Positions 24,448-33,970 of a stretch of DNA of 45,119 bases are shown here, in pieces. Location of the stretch: NCBI RefSeq assembly GCF_900119365.1, contig NZ_FPJO01000041.1, forward strand, positions 1 through 45,119, read 5' to 3'. Position 1 is the first letter of the stretch. Each line of letters starts with the position of its first letter. The notes under the pieces are model-generated. The model saw only the letters and a list, made by a program, of their open reading frames with translations. It did not search any database and had not been told where the DNA came from. This DNA is from Streptomyces atratus. Its GTDB lineage: Bacteria > Actinomycetota > Actinomycetes > Streptomycetales > Streptomycetaceae. The position numbers and the translations under genes are program-made.

Positions 24448-27400
24448 ATGTACGAGCTGTCCCGGGTCCGCCTCTACTCCATCGGGCCTGCCGGCGCACG
24501 CTACGCCGACACCGTGCTCGACCTGCGCGGAGTGGGCGAGCCCGTGCCCGACCCCGCGCCGGCCCAGGCGGAGTTCTTCGAGGAGGAGCCGGTCGGCCCG
24601 CCGCGCCGCCCCGCCCCCGCCGGTGTGCTCTTCCTGGAGAACGGCGGCGGCAAGTCGGTGCTGCTGAAGCTGATCTTCTCGGTGATGCTGCCCGGCCACC
24701 GCAACACCCTGGGCGGCGCCAGCTCCGGCGTGCTGCGCAAGTTCCTGCTCGCCGACGACTGCGGGCATGTCGCCCTGGAGTGGCAGCACACCCTCACCGG
24801 CGAGTGCGTGGTCGTCGGCAAGGTCAGCGAATGGCGTGGCCGTCAGGTCTCCAACGACCCGCGGAAGTTCGCCGAGGCGTGGTACTCCTTCCGGCCCGGA
24901 CCCGGCCTCAGCCTGGACTCCCTGCCGGTCGCCGAGGCGACGTCCGTACGCCGGCCCGTCGAAGGCGTCTCCGGCGCGCAGGGCAGACGGCGCACGATGA
25001 AGGGCTTCCGCGACGCCCTCACCGAGGCGGGCAAGTTCTACCAGCACCTCGATGTGCACTGGGAAGAGATCCACGACCGCTGGAACGAGCACCTCGGAGA
25101 CCTCGGGCTCGACCCCGAACTCTTCCGCTACCAGCGCGAGATGAACGCCGACGAGGGCGAGGCGGCGGGGCTCTTCGCGGTCAAGAAGGACTCCGACTTC
25201 ACCGACCTGCTGCTCCGCGCCGTCACCGACACCCGCGACACCGACGGCCTCGCCGACCTGGTGAGCGGCTTCGGCAACAAGCTGGGCCGCCGCGCCGAAC
25301 TGACCGCCGAGCGCGACTTCACCGCAGGCTCCGTCGACCTCCTCGGCCGGATCGTGGAGACCGGCGGCACCCGCTCCCGTGCCCGGGACATCCACGCGGG
25401 CGCCGAGCGCCGCACCCGTACGCTCGCCCGCAGGCTCTCCGCCCGCGCCGGGCAGGAACGCGGCCGGACCGCCGAGCTGGCCCAGCAGGTGACGGGCGCC
25501 GCGCACACCGTCACCACGGCCGAACAGGCCCGCAGCCGCAGCGCCCTGATCGCCGCCGAACTGGCCTTCCGGCATGCCTCCCTGGCCCTGACCGCGGCCG
25601 AGAAGGGCGCAGCGGCCCAACGCCGAGAACTGGGTGACGCCCGCACCCTGCACTCCGCCTGGCAGGCCGCCGAGGCGGTGCTGCGCCACCGCGCCGCCGC
25701 AGACCGCTCCGCACGGGTGGCCGCCGCCATTCGCGAGGCCGAGCGGGACGCCGCGCCCGCGCTCGCCGCCCGCGCCCGGGCCGCCGCCGACCTCGTGCGG
25801 GCCCTGCACACCGCCGCCGAGGCCGGCGAGACGCTCGCCAACGAGGAGGAGGAGCGCTCCGACACCCTCCAGGCCGAGGGCGAGACCGCCCACCGGGATG
25901 CCACCACCGCCGCCACCGAGGCCCAGCGCGCCCGCAGCGAGGCCGGACATCTGCGCCAGCGCCTCGCCGAGGTCGAGCAGGAGACGGCACAGGCGGTACG
26001 GGCCGGCTGGCTCGACGACACCGCACCGGACGCCGACCCGGCGCGCGCCGCCCTCGCCGCCAGCGACGCCGAGACCTCCGCCGTCGCCGCGTGGGACACC
26101 GCCAGGGAGGCCGCCCGCTCGGCGGCCGACGTGGCCAGGCAGGCCGCGGCCGCCGAGAGCCGCGCCGAACTTGCGGCGGCGCGCGCCGCCGATGCCGCAC
26201 AGGCCGCGGAACAGTCCTACGAGGCCGAGCTCAGGGCAGCCGAGTCGATCGCCGCCGACCACCGGCTGGCCGACCTGCTGGGCCTGCCCGCAGCCCACGG
26301 CACCGGCGTGCCCCGGCCCCGCCGCGGCGCGGCCGGAACGGACCTGGAAACCCCGCCCGGCGCGGACACCACCGACCGACGGACCGCCGGGGAGGCGCCC
26401 GGCCAGACGGGCGAGGCGACTCACCCCGCTCACACGGCCCAGGGCACCCACACCGCCACGGCCGAACAGACCACCGCCCACGAACAGCCGCTCACCGCCC
26501 AGGAACTCGACCGCAGCGCCGCCGAACTGCGGGAGCTGCTCGACCAGTCCATCGCCTCCGCCGAACGCCGCCTCTTCGAACTGCGCACCGCGGCCGCCGA
26601 CGACTCCCGCATCCTCGGCGCACTCGGCGACGGCGGACTGCTGCCGCCCGGACCCGACGTCCTCGCCACCGTGGAGTACCTCGGCGAGCACGGTATCCCC
26701 GCCCTGCCCGGCTGGCGCTACCTCGCCCAGGCCGTCGACCCCGCCGACCACGCGGCCGTCCTCGCCACCCGTCCCGAGCTCGTCGACGGCGTGGTCATCA
26801 CCGACCCCGACTCGCACGCCCGCGCCCGCGAGGTCTTGAGCGGCGCCGCACTGCTGCCGCGCTCCGCGGTCGCCGTCGGCACCGCCGCCGCGCTGCTCGC
26901 CCCCGTCCCGGCGGCGGGCACGGGCCCGGCTGCGGGCACCGAAGGCGTGTTCCTCGTCCCGCCGAACCCGGCGATGCACGACGAGCACGCCGCCGACGAG
27001 GAGCGGCAGGCCCTCAGGAGCCGGGCCGCGGCCCGGGACGAGGACATCCGCACCCTCGTGGCCCGCCTCACCGGCGACCGTTCCCTCGCCGCCCGCATCG
27101 GCTCCTGGCGGGCCGACTGCCCGCCCGGCATGCTCGCCGAGCTCGCCGAGGGCGCCCGCACCGCCCGCACGGCCGCTCAGACCGCCGAGGCCGAGCTCGC
27201 CGAAGCCCGTACGGTCCGCGCCGAGGCGGACGAGGCCGCCGTGGACACCGCCCGCGTCCGTGACGAGCGCCAGGAGGCCGCGCAGCGGGCCCGCCGCGCC
27301 GCCGACGCCCTCGCGGGCCTCGCGTACCGGCTCCGCGAGCGCGCGGGCTGGCAGGTGAAGCTCCGTGAACTCGTCGACGAGGCGGCCGAGTCCGAGGCCC

Positions 27401-29241
27401 GCGCCACCGTCTGCCTGGAGCGGGCCCGCGCCGCCGACGAGGACCGCAGGGCCGCCCAGCGCGCCGCCGACGACGCCCGGCGTACCGCGCGCGCCCTGCG
27501 CGCCGAACGGGCGGAGATCGCCGGCGCCCCCGAACAGCTCCCGGAACCCGGGGGCGACGAGAACCCGCGCCCCGCGCTCCCCGCCCTGCGCGAGGCGTAC
27601 CGGGCCGCGTCCCAGCTGTACGAGAAGGTCGGCGTCGGCGCGGATCTGCGCGCCGAACAGGCCCGCGCGGAGAGCGACGAGAGCGCCGCCCTCGCCGAAC
27701 TGGACCGGCTCACCAACAAGGTCCGCACCCGCGCCGCCCAGCTCCTCGAAGGCACCGACGGCGCGGACGGCCCCTCCCGGCAGGCGGCCGCCGTCCGCGC
27801 CGAGTCCCTGGTCCAGCTCCTGGAGACCAGGGCCTCCACGGCGAGCGAGCAGCTGGGCCGGCTCCGCGGCGAGGCCGAGCGCCTGGCCCCGGCCGACGGC
27901 GAGCCCCACCACACCGAACTCCCCGAGGAGCTGGTCCCCGCCGACGCCGACCGGGCCCAGACCCTCCTGCGTACCGCCACGGCCGAATTGGCCTCCGCCA
28001 CCGCGACCCTGGACACCGCCCGCGCCGCCCACGCCGAGCTGCTGCACGCCCACCGCACCGCGGAGGACTCGGCAGGCGGCTTCGACGAGACGGCGGCCCT
28101 CCTGCGCGACGTGCTCCGGGACCACGGCGCGGACGACGACACCGAGGCCCCCGAGCCGTACCCCGGCAGCCTCGACGAGGCCCGCCAGTCCGCCGCCGAC
28201 GCACGCCGCTCACTGCGCGGCTGCGCCGCCGACCTGTCCGCCGCCGAGAGCGCCGTACGGGAAGCGAGCGACATCCTCGTACGGCACGCCAACTCCACGC
28301 GTTTCGAACAGGTCCGCACCCCCGCCCGTCAGCAGATCCGCGAGCTGCCCGCCGCGGCGCTGCCCGAGCACGCCGACAAGTGGGCCGCCGCCTTCGCGCC
28401 CCGGCTCCGGGTACTCACCGACGAGCTGGCCCAGTTGGAGCGCAATCGCGACTCCATCGTCGACCGGCTCCGCGGTCTCGTGGAGTCCGCGCTCACCACC
28501 CTCCGATCCGCCCAGCGGCTCTCCCGGCTCCCCGAAGGACTGGGGGAGTGGTCCGGTCAGGAGTTCCTCCGGATCCGCTTCGAGGAACCCGACCAGACGA
28601 CGCTCACCGAGCGGCTCGGCGAGGTCGTCGACGAGGCGACCCGCGCCGCGCTGAGGAAGAACTCCGATCTGCGCAGGGACGGCATGTCCCTGCTGCTGCG
28701 CGGTGTGCAGGCGGCGCTGGAGCCCAAGGGCATCGCCGTGGAGATCCTCAAGCCGGACGCGGTGCTCCGCGCCGAGCGCGTCCCGGTCGGACAGATGGGC
28801 GACGTCTTCTCCGGCGGCCAGCTGCTCACCGCCGCCATCGCCCTGTACTGCACGATGGCCGCGCTGCGCAGCAACGACCGGGGCCGTGACCGGCACCAGC
28901 ACCGGCACGCGGGCACCCTCTTCCTGGACAACCCCATCGGCCGCGCCAACGCGACCTATCTGCTGGAGCTCCAGCGCGCGGTGTCGGACGCCCTGGGCGT
29001 GCAGCTGCTTTACACGACCGGACTGTTCGACACCACGGCGCTCGCCGAATTCCCGCTGGTCATCCGGTTGCGCAATGACGCGGATCTGCGTGCCGGGCTG
29101 AAATACATCAGCGTGGAGGAGCATTTGCGCCCCGGTCTGCCGCAGCAGGACCCGAATGGCGAGACGGTGCACGGCGAGATCACCGCCACCCGCATGTTCA
29201 AGCGCGCCACGACACCCCCCGACACGGCCGAAGAGAAGTAG
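24448..29241 (+). CDS. SMC/MukB/JetC-like ATPase, 1597 residues
   Basis: Very long coiled-coil ATPase of the SMC/Rad50-like class. The head parts lie at both ends. The phosphate loop FLENGGGKSVLLKLIF has Lys69-Ser70, with Leu63 where the first loop Gly is expected. ABC signature FSGGQ (1454-1458) and Walker B LFLDNPIG (1492-1498) lie at the C-terminus; Asp1494 is followed by Asn1495, not the usual catalytic Glu. The coiled coil runs at ~300-610 and ~850-1400 (Ala/Glu/Arg heptads). Between them are a low-complexity linker (~618-690) and a compact domain (~725-840; YLGEHGIPALPGWRYLAQAV, VVITDPDSHARAREVL) in place of a hinge. The gene ends the operon; no JetD-like nuclease follows. Likely a DNA-loop-extruding condensin relative; its target is unknown. 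Confidence 0.82.
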   Translation: MYELSRVRLYSIGPAGARYADTVLDLRGVGEPVPDPAPAQAEFFEEEPVGPPRRPAPAGVLFLENGGGKSVLLKLIFSVMLPGHRNTLGGASSGVLRKFLLADDCGHVALEWQHTLTGECVVVGKVSEWRGRQVSNDPRKFAEAWYSFRPGPGLSLDSLPVAEATSVRRPVEGVSGAQGRRRTMKGFRDALTEAGKFYQHLDVHWEEIHDRWNEHLGDLGLDPELFRYQREMNADEGEAAGLFAVKKDSDFTDLLLRAVTDTRDTDGLADLVSGFGNKLGRRAELTAERDFTAGSVDLLGRIVETGGTRSRARDIHAGAERRTRTLARRLSARAGQERGRTAELAQQVTGAAHTVTTAEQARSRSALIAAELAFRHASLALTAAEKGAAAQRRELGDARTLHSAWQAAEAVLRHRAAADRSARVAAAIREAERDAAPALAARARAAADLVRALHTAAEAGETLANEEEERSDTLQAEGETAHRDATTAATEAQRARSEAGHLRQRLAEVEQETAQAVRAGWLDDTAPDADPARAALAASDAETSAVAAWDTAREAARSAADVARQAAAAESRAELAAARAADAAQAAEQSYEAELRAAESIAADHRLADLLGLPAAHGTGVPRPRRGAAGTDLETPPGADTTDRRTAGEAPGQTGEATHPAHTAQGTHTATAEQTTAHEQPLTAQELDRSAAELRELLDQSIASAERRLFELRTAAADDSRILGALGDGGLLPPGPDVLATVEYLGEHGIPALPGWRYLAQAVDPADHAAVLATRPELVDGVVITDPDSHARAREVLSGAALLPRSAVAVGTAAALLAPVPAAGTGPAAGTEGVFLVPPNPAMHDEHAADEERQALRSRAAARDEDIRTLVARLTGDRSLAARIGSWRADCPPGMLAELAEGARTARTAAQTAEAELAEARTVRAEADEAAVDTARVRDERQEAAQRARRAADALAGLAYRLRERAGWQVKLRELVDEAAESEARATVCLERARAADEDRRAAQRAADDARRTARALRAERAEIAGAPEQLPEPGGDENPRPALPALREAYRAASQLYEKVGVGADLRAEQARAESDESAALAELDRLTNKVRTRAAQLLEGTDGADGPSRQAAAVRAESLVQLLETRASTASEQLGRLRGEAERLAPADGEPHHTELPEELVPADADRAQTLLRTATAELASATATLDTARAAHAELLHAHRTAEDSAGGFDETAALLRDVLRDHGADDDTEAPEPYPGSLDEARQSAADARRSLRGCAADLSAAESAVREASDILVRHANSTRFEQVRTPARQQIRELPAAALPEHADKWAAAFAPRLRVLTDELAQLERNRDSIVDRLRGLVESALTTLRSAQRLSRLPEGLGEWSGQEFLRIRFEEPDQTTLTERLGEVVDEATRAALRKNSDLRRDGMSLLLRGVQAALEPKGIAVEILKPDAVLRAERVPVGQMGDVFSGGQLLTAAIALYCTMAALRSNDRGRDRHQHRHAGTLFLDNPIGRANATYLLELQRAVSDALGVQLLYTTGLFDTTALAEFPLVIRLRNDADLRAGLKYISVEEHLRPGLPQQDPNGETVHGEITATRMFKRATTPPDTAEEK

Positions 29242-29302
29242 GGCGGGCGGGGACGCGCGGGGCCGGGGCCGGAGGACGCTCGCGGCCGCGGCCCGCCGGC
29301 GC

Positions 29303-29773
29303 TCAGGCCCGGGAGAGGCTCTCCGCGCCCCGGCGGCGTATCCGGGCCTCGTCCCGCTGCGCGGCCCGCTCCGCCCGCCGCGCCCTGCGCCGCTCACGGC
29401 GCAGCTGCCGCGCCGAACTGCTCGGCACCGAAATCACGCCGTTGCGCTGATTCCAGACCTGCCGGGTGACCCAGACGTCCAGCACCGACCAGGTCGCGAC
29501 CACGGTGCCGGCCACGCTGCTCAGCACCATCGGAAAGGCCAGCCAGGACCCGGCGAGCGTGCACAGGAACGCCACCATGGCCTGGATGATCGTCAGCGAC
29601 ATGATGAGCACGGCACGCACGGCGGAGCCGCGCACCGGGTCCGGCATCCGCCGCCGCGTCGCGGGTTCTTCCACCCACAGCTGCTGGCGCGGGATCTTCG
29701 CCCCGCCCGCCGCCGAGTTCGCCGTCGCGGCCGGTGCCGGTGGCATCGCTCCCCGACGCTGTTCCGTTTTCAA
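29303..29773 (-). CDS. Small hypothetical membrane protein
   Basis: 156 residues counted from TTG 29773 (GGGGAG about 11 bp upstream); an ATG 27 bp inside would give 147. A polar, Pro/Ala-rich N-terminus (~1-50) precedes two adjacent membrane helices, ~53-74 (AVLIMSLTIIQAMVAFLCTLAG) and ~78-98 (AFPMVLSSVAGTVVATWSVLD). The tail is very basic (RQLRRERRRARRAERAAQRD) and therefore likely cytoplasmic, perhaps binding nucleic acid or membrane lipids. The family is unknown to me. It converges on the SMC-like gene (61-bp gap) and diverges from the conservon. Codon use looks normal for a real gene. Confidence 0.7.
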   Translation of the reverse strand: MKTEQRRGAMPPAPAATANSAAGGAKIPRQQLWVEEPATRRRMPDPVRGSAVRAVLIMSLTIIQAMVAFLCTLAGSWLAFPMVLSSVAGTVVATWSVLDVWVTRQVWNQRNGVISVPSSSARQLRRERRRARRAERAAQRDEARIRRRGAESLSRA

Positions 29774-30250
29774 GGACTCTCAACTCCCCACCGCTGTCCG
29801 ACTTCAGGGTTGCTGCCCGGCATGCGCCGTTTCTACGCCGGAGGATCGGACCATCCTGCCTCGCGGCGTCCGTTCCGCGGCGCCCGCCCGGCGGATCAGG
29901 CATCGTGACCTCGACCATGATCCCGCCGAACAGGCTCTGGCTCTCCCTGTGTTGCCCCTGCCCCGTACAGAGAGACGAGTGAACAGCCGTGAAGATTCCC
30001 CCGAGCCGTTGCGAAGCGAAGAATTCCAGCCAACTGCCTTAGGGGGCAGGGTGAAGCCATGGCTGGGCTCTTCTGCCGCTTTCGCGAATTTCATTGCCCG
30101 GAATACCAGGGCAACCCGTGATCAACATAGGATAGCGCGGCTGAAAATAGTCCGGACAACCCTTCGAGTTGCTACTCCGTCAGTAGTAGGCTCGCGCCGT
30201 TTGTTGACGAAACACGACCCCCGCCCCGCGGGGTCGAGCTGGGGGAGTCC
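29774..30250 (+). promoter_or_regulatory. 477-bp upstream region of the conservon with candidate promoter
   Basis: No gene is supported here. TTCGAG (30163-30168) and TAGGCT (30187-30192) with 18 bp between them form a plausible vegetative promoter 58 bp before the cvnA ATG. An inverted repeat, CTACT (30172-30176) and AGTAG (30182-30186), occupies the spacer and could be an operator. The sequence from 30000 to 30200 is clearly less GC-rich than the genes around it. Confidence 0.45.
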
Positions 30251-33100
30251 ATGCGCTTTCGCGGAAAGTCCATCCGCAGGAAGATCGTGGCACTGCTGCT
30301 GGTGCCCCTTGTTTCCCTCACCGGACTCTGGGGATTCGCCACCTACCTGACGGGGCGCGAGGCCCGTCACCTGCTGAGCGCGAGCACCATCGTGGAGAAG
30401 GTCGCTCATCCTCTGGAGGACACCGTCCGCGCCATTCAGGACGAGCGCCGCCAGACTCTGGTCTTCCTCGCCGACCCCAGGGCCTCCGACGCCCTCCCGC
30501 TCCTGCAACGCCAACGCGCGGCCACCGACCGCGTCCTCGCCGGCGTCCAGGACAGCGCCCGGCAGGAGGACATCCGCGACGCGCTCAGCTCCGAGGACGA
30601 CGCACAGCTGAACTCGATCCTCGGCACCGTCGAGGGCCTGGGCGCGCTTCGCGAATCCGTCGACAGACGCACCATCGACCGCTCCAAGGCGATGGAGTTC
30701 TACGGTCGGCTCATAGACCCGTGCTACCGCTTCCTGACCGGCCTCCGGACGATGGAGAACGTGTCGATGGACAAGCAGGTCCGCGCGCTGGTCGGCATCT
30801 CACGAGCCCGCGAAATGCTCTCCCGCGAAGACGCCCTGGTCACCTCTTCGCTGATCGCCGGACGGCTCACCGCCTCCGAGCTCCGCCAGATCTCCGACCT
30901 CGTGGCCAATCGCAAGCTGCTCTACGAGATCAACATCGACGCGCTGCCCGCCTCCGAGCGCCGGCGCGTGGAGCAGTACTGGGCGAGTCCGGACAGCGAG
31001 CCGCTGCGGACGGCGGAGAAGACCCTCATCGACGGCGGCCCCACCCAGGACCCGCGCGCCGTCGACGCCGAGCGCTGGCAGGAGGCCGCCCCACCGGTCC
31101 TGGAGCGGCTGGCCAACGACTCCACGGAGATGAACAACCGTTTCCAGGACCGTGGCAAGCCCGCCGGCTACAGCGTCCTGATCAAGGCCGGCGTCGCGGG
31201 CGTCCTCGGCTTCCTCGCCCTGATCGCCTCGGTGTTCGTCTCCGTACGCATCGGCCGTGAGCTGATCCGGGACCTCTCCCGGCTCCGCAAGGACGCCCAC
31301 GAGGTCTCCGGCGTACGGCTGCCGAGCGTGATGCGCCGCCTCGCCGCCGGGGAACAGGTCGACGTCGAGACGGAGGCCCCGCACCTCCAGTACGAACGGG
31401 ACGAGATCGGCCAGGTCGGCCAGGCCCTCAACACACTGCAACGGGCGGCCGTCGAGGCGGCGGTCAAGCAGGCGGACATGCGACGCGGCGTCTCCGAGGT
31501 CTTCGTCAACCTCGCCCGCCGCAACCAGGTGCTGCTGCACCGGCAGTTGACGCTCCTGGACGCGATGGAGCGCCGCACCGAGAACACCGACGAACTCGCG
31601 GACCTCTTCCGCCTCGACCACCTGACCACCCGCATGCGACGCCATGCCGAGGGCCTGGTGATCCTCTCCGGCGCGGCCCCGTCCCGCCAGTGGCGCAAGC
31701 CGATCCAGCTGATGGACGTGGTGCGGGCGGCGGTCGCCGAGGTCGAGGACTACGAGCGGATCGAGGTCCGCCGGCTGCCCCGTATCGGTGTGGGCGGCCC
31801 CGCCGTCGCCGACCTCACCCACCTGATCGCCGAACTCCTGGAGAACGCGACCGTGTTCTCGCCCCCGCACACCGCGGTCCAGGTGCACGGCGAACGCGTC
31901 TCCAACGGCTTCACGCTCGAAATCCACGACCGCGGCCTCGGCATGCCCGCCGAAGTCCTCCTGGACGCCAATCTCAGGCTCGCCGAGACCCCCGAGTTCG
32001 AACTCTCCGACACCGACCGGCTCGGCCTGTTCGTGGTCAGCCGGCTCGCCCAGCGCCAGAACGTCCGTGTCTCGCTCCAGACCTCTCCGTACGGGGGCAC
32101 GACCGCCGTCGTCTTCATCCCGGCGGCGCTGCTCACCGACGCCCCGGACACGCACGGCACCGGTTTCCGCCTCGACCGCCGGGCCGAGCGGGCGATCGGC
32201 AGCGGCGACAGGGCGGCCGGCGAGGTGTCCGGCAGCGACCGGGACCGCAGGGACGGCGCACCGGACCGCCGGGCCGCCGGCAGGTCCCCGGGCCTCGCCC
32301 CCGTGCCGACGGGCCTGATCGACCCGGCCCTCCTCGACGGGCCCGTCGAGCTCGAAGGCCCTGTCGGAACGCTGGGCTTCGACGGCGACCCCGTGCTCGA
32401 TCCGCTGCTGGGCGGCTCCTCCGACATCGACGACACCGAGAGCGAACGCGGCGGCATCTTCCGCGCCCGCGACCTCCGGCGCGAGGCCGACCGCGAACAG
32501 CACCAGCAGGCCACCGACCACTCGGCCGAGCCGACGGCGGGCGTACGTCCGATGCGCCCGGCCGGCCCGGTGCCGCTGCCCCGCCGCAAGCCGCCGACCC
32601 TGATCACCGACAACGGCCGACGGGTCGACGAAGCGGGCCGCGCCCGTCCCGCGAACGCCGGGCACGGCATCCCGCAGGGCTCCGCCGACGCGGGCGGACC
32701 CGCCACCCGCAGCACGCCTCCCGACGCCGACGGATCGCGTCCCGGGGCGGCCACCGAACCCCGGCAGCCCACCGGCTTCCGGAAACCCACCGAGCCCGCC
32801 ACACCCGAGGATTCCGTGTCCCGAAGAGCCCCGAGCGTCCGGGAGACCGTGGGTGGTCTGCCCCGCCGTATCCGGCAGGCCAGTCTCGCCCCGCAACTGC
32901 GCGAGGAATCGGTCGTCCGCGACACCGAGCCGGCCCGAACGGAACCGGATCAGGACTTCGAGCGTGATGCGGAGGAGGTGCGCAGCCGCATGGCTTCGCT
33001 CCAGCGCGGCTGGCAACGCGGCCGACGGCAGAACGCCGAGGACGTGACCGGCCCCGGTGACACAGCACGAGGAACCACTCCGGGAGGGGACGGTCGATGA
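30251..33100 (+). CDS. cvnA: CvnA, sensor-kinase-like protein of a conservon
   Basis: 949-residue membrane protein with the plan of a histidine kinase, the first gene of a Streptomyces conservon. TM1 is at ~12-33. A large extracytoplasmic sensor region (~34-305, nitrate/nitrite-sensing-like helices) ends at TM2 (~307-335). A HAMP-like part follows, then an ATPase domain with the N-box HLIAELLENATVFSPP (~523) and G-box DRGLGMPAE (~560). I see no canonical H-box; conservon proteins are not shown to phosphorylate a response regulator. Residues ~640-949 are a Pro/Arg/Asp-rich disordered tail. ATG 30251 has GGGGGAG at 5 bp. CvnB overlaps its stop (ATGA). By analogy with S. coelicolor cvn9, CvnA anchors a membrane complex with CvnB, C and D resembling a eukaryotic G-protein receptor. 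Confidence 0.93.
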   Translation: MRFRGKSIRRKIVALLLVPLVSLTGLWGFATYLTGREARHLLSASTIVEKVAHPLEDTVRAIQDERRQTLVFLADPRASDALPLLQRQRAATDRVLAGVQDSARQEDIRDALSSEDDAQLNSILGTVEGLGALRESVDRRTIDRSKAMEFYGRLIDPCYRFLTGLRTMENVSMDKQVRALVGISRAREMLSREDALVTSSLIAGRLTASELRQISDLVANRKLLYEINIDALPASERRRVEQYWASPDSEPLRTAEKTLIDGGPTQDPRAVDAERWQEAAPPVLERLANDSTEMNNRFQDRGKPAGYSVLIKAGVAGVLGFLALIASVFVSVRIGRELIRDLSRLRKDAHEVSGVRLPSVMRRLAAGEQVDVETEAPHLQYERDEIGQVGQALNTLQRAAVEAAVKQADMRRGVSEVFVNLARRNQVLLHRQLTLLDAMERRTENTDELADLFRLDHLTTRMRRHAEGLVILSGAAPSRQWRKPIQLMDVVRAAVAEVEDYERIEVRRLPRIGVGGPAVADLTHLIAELLENATVFSPPHTAVQVHGERVSNGFTLEIHDRGLGMPAEVLLDANLRLAETPEFELSDTDRLGLFVVSRLAQRQNVRVSLQTSPYGGTTAVVFIPAALLTDAPDTHGTGFRLDRRAERAIGSGDRAAGEVSGSDRDRRDGAPDRRAAGRSPGLAPVPTGLIDPALLDGPVELEGPVGTLGFDGDPVLDPLLGGSSDIDDTESERGGIFRARDLRREADREQHQQATDHSAEPTAGVRPMRPAGPVPLPRRKPPTLITDNGRRVDEAGRARPANAGHGIPQGSADAGGPATRSTPPDADGSRPGAATEPRQPTGFRKPTEPATPEDSVSRRAPSVRETVGGLPRRIRQASLAPQLREESVVRDTEPARTEPDQDFERDAEEVRSRMASLQRGWQRGRRQNAEDVTGPGDTARGTTPGGDGR

Positions 33101-33540
33101 CCGCACCGAACGTCGCAGCAACCAACGCCGCACGTCAGGGCTCCGGCCAGCTCAACTGGCTGCTCGACGAACTCGTCGAGCGCGTCGCCAGTATCCACAA
33201 GGCGCTGGTGCTCTCCAGCGACGGCCTCGCCACCGGCACGTCGAAGGACCTGACCCGCGAGGACAGTGAACATCTGGCGGCCGTCGCCTCCGGATTCCAC
33301 AGTCTCGCCAAGGGGGTCGGCCGGCACTTCGACGCCGGCCGGGTCCGCCAGACCGTCGTCGAACTCGACGAGGCGTTCCTGTTCGTCACGGCGGCCGGTG
33401 ACGGCAGTTGTCTCGCGGTGCTGGCCGACGCCGACTCCGACGTGGGCCAGGTGGCGTACGAGATGACGCTGATGGTCAAGCGCGTCGGCGCCCACCTGGC
33501 CAACGCTCCCCGGACGACCGGTCTGTCCGCCGGGGGGTGA
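33097..33540 (+). CDS. cvnB: CvnB, roadblock/LC7 domain protein
   Basis: 147 residues, the roadblock/LC7 fold of MglB-like proteins, which pair with small Ras-like GTPases and act as their activators or scaffolds. LNWLLDELVERVASIHKALV, then LSSDGLATGTSKDL, is the family opening, followed by EHLAAVASGFHSLAKGVGRH and a central VVELDEAFLFVTAAGDGS. The start ATG overlaps the stop of cvnA (ATGA), so it is translationally coupled. The probable partner is CvnD, two genes downstream. Confidence 0.95.
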   Translation: MTAPNVAATNAARQGSGQLNWLLDELVERVASIHKALVLSSDGLATGTSKDLTREDSEHLAAVASGFHSLAKGVGRHFDAGRVRQTVVELDEAFLFVTAAGDGSCLAVLADADSDVGQVAYEMTLMVKRVGAHLANAPRTTGLSAGG

Positions 33541-33547
33541 GTGAACG

Positions 33548-33970
33548 GTGAGCGCCGAATCCTCCAGATCTCCGGCAACGCCCACCGACCCGCAGGCCTC
33601 GCGCTGGTACGACGCCGAAGCGGGGCCGGTGGTCCGTCCGTACGCGATGACCCGGGGCCGAACCAGCAGTGCCTCCCGTCATCGGCTCGACCTGATCGCG
33701 ATCGTCGTCCCCGAACCCGAGGCCGACGATCCCGGCCGGGACCAGACGCTCTCCCCGGAGCACGTGGAGATCATCGAACTCTGCAATGGCATGCCCCAGT
33801 CGATCGCGGAGCTCGCGGCCGGCCTGGATCTCCCCGTCGGGGTGGTCCGGGTGCTGGTCGGCGACCTCGTCGAGGACGAGCTGGTGCACGTAACCCGTCC
33901 CGTTCCGCCGGCCGAGCTGCCGGATGTGAACATTCTTCGCGAGGTGATCAATGGCCTTCGGGCGCTCTAG
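33548..33970 (+). CDS. cvnC: CvnC, DUF742 protein
   Basis: 140 residues of the DUF742 family, always the third gene of a conservon. The start GTG is 33548; a GTG seven bases earlier is out of frame. RWYDAEAGPVVRPYAMTRGR is the family signature. A helix-turn-helix-like middle, IIELCNGMPQSIAELAAGLD, and a predicted wing (GVVRVLVGDLVEDELVHV) follow, so it may be DNA-binding-like, though in conservons it is regarded as a complex component. Its last 20 bases overlap cvnD, giving tight coupling. Confidence 0.94.
   Translation: MSAESSRSPATPTDPQASRWYDAEAGPVVRPYAMTRGRTSSASRHRLDLIAIVVPEPEADDPGRDQTLSPEHVEIIELCNGMPQSIAELAAGLDLPVGVVRVLVGDLVEDELVHVTRPVPPAELPDVNILREVINGLRAL

Noticed and set aside
22999..28125. 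A 1708-codon open frame on the minus strand, Gly/Val/Arg-rich
   Set aside because: Shadow frame produced by the GC bias of the SMC-complex genes on the plus strand; no ribosome binding site, no domain, low-complexity composition.
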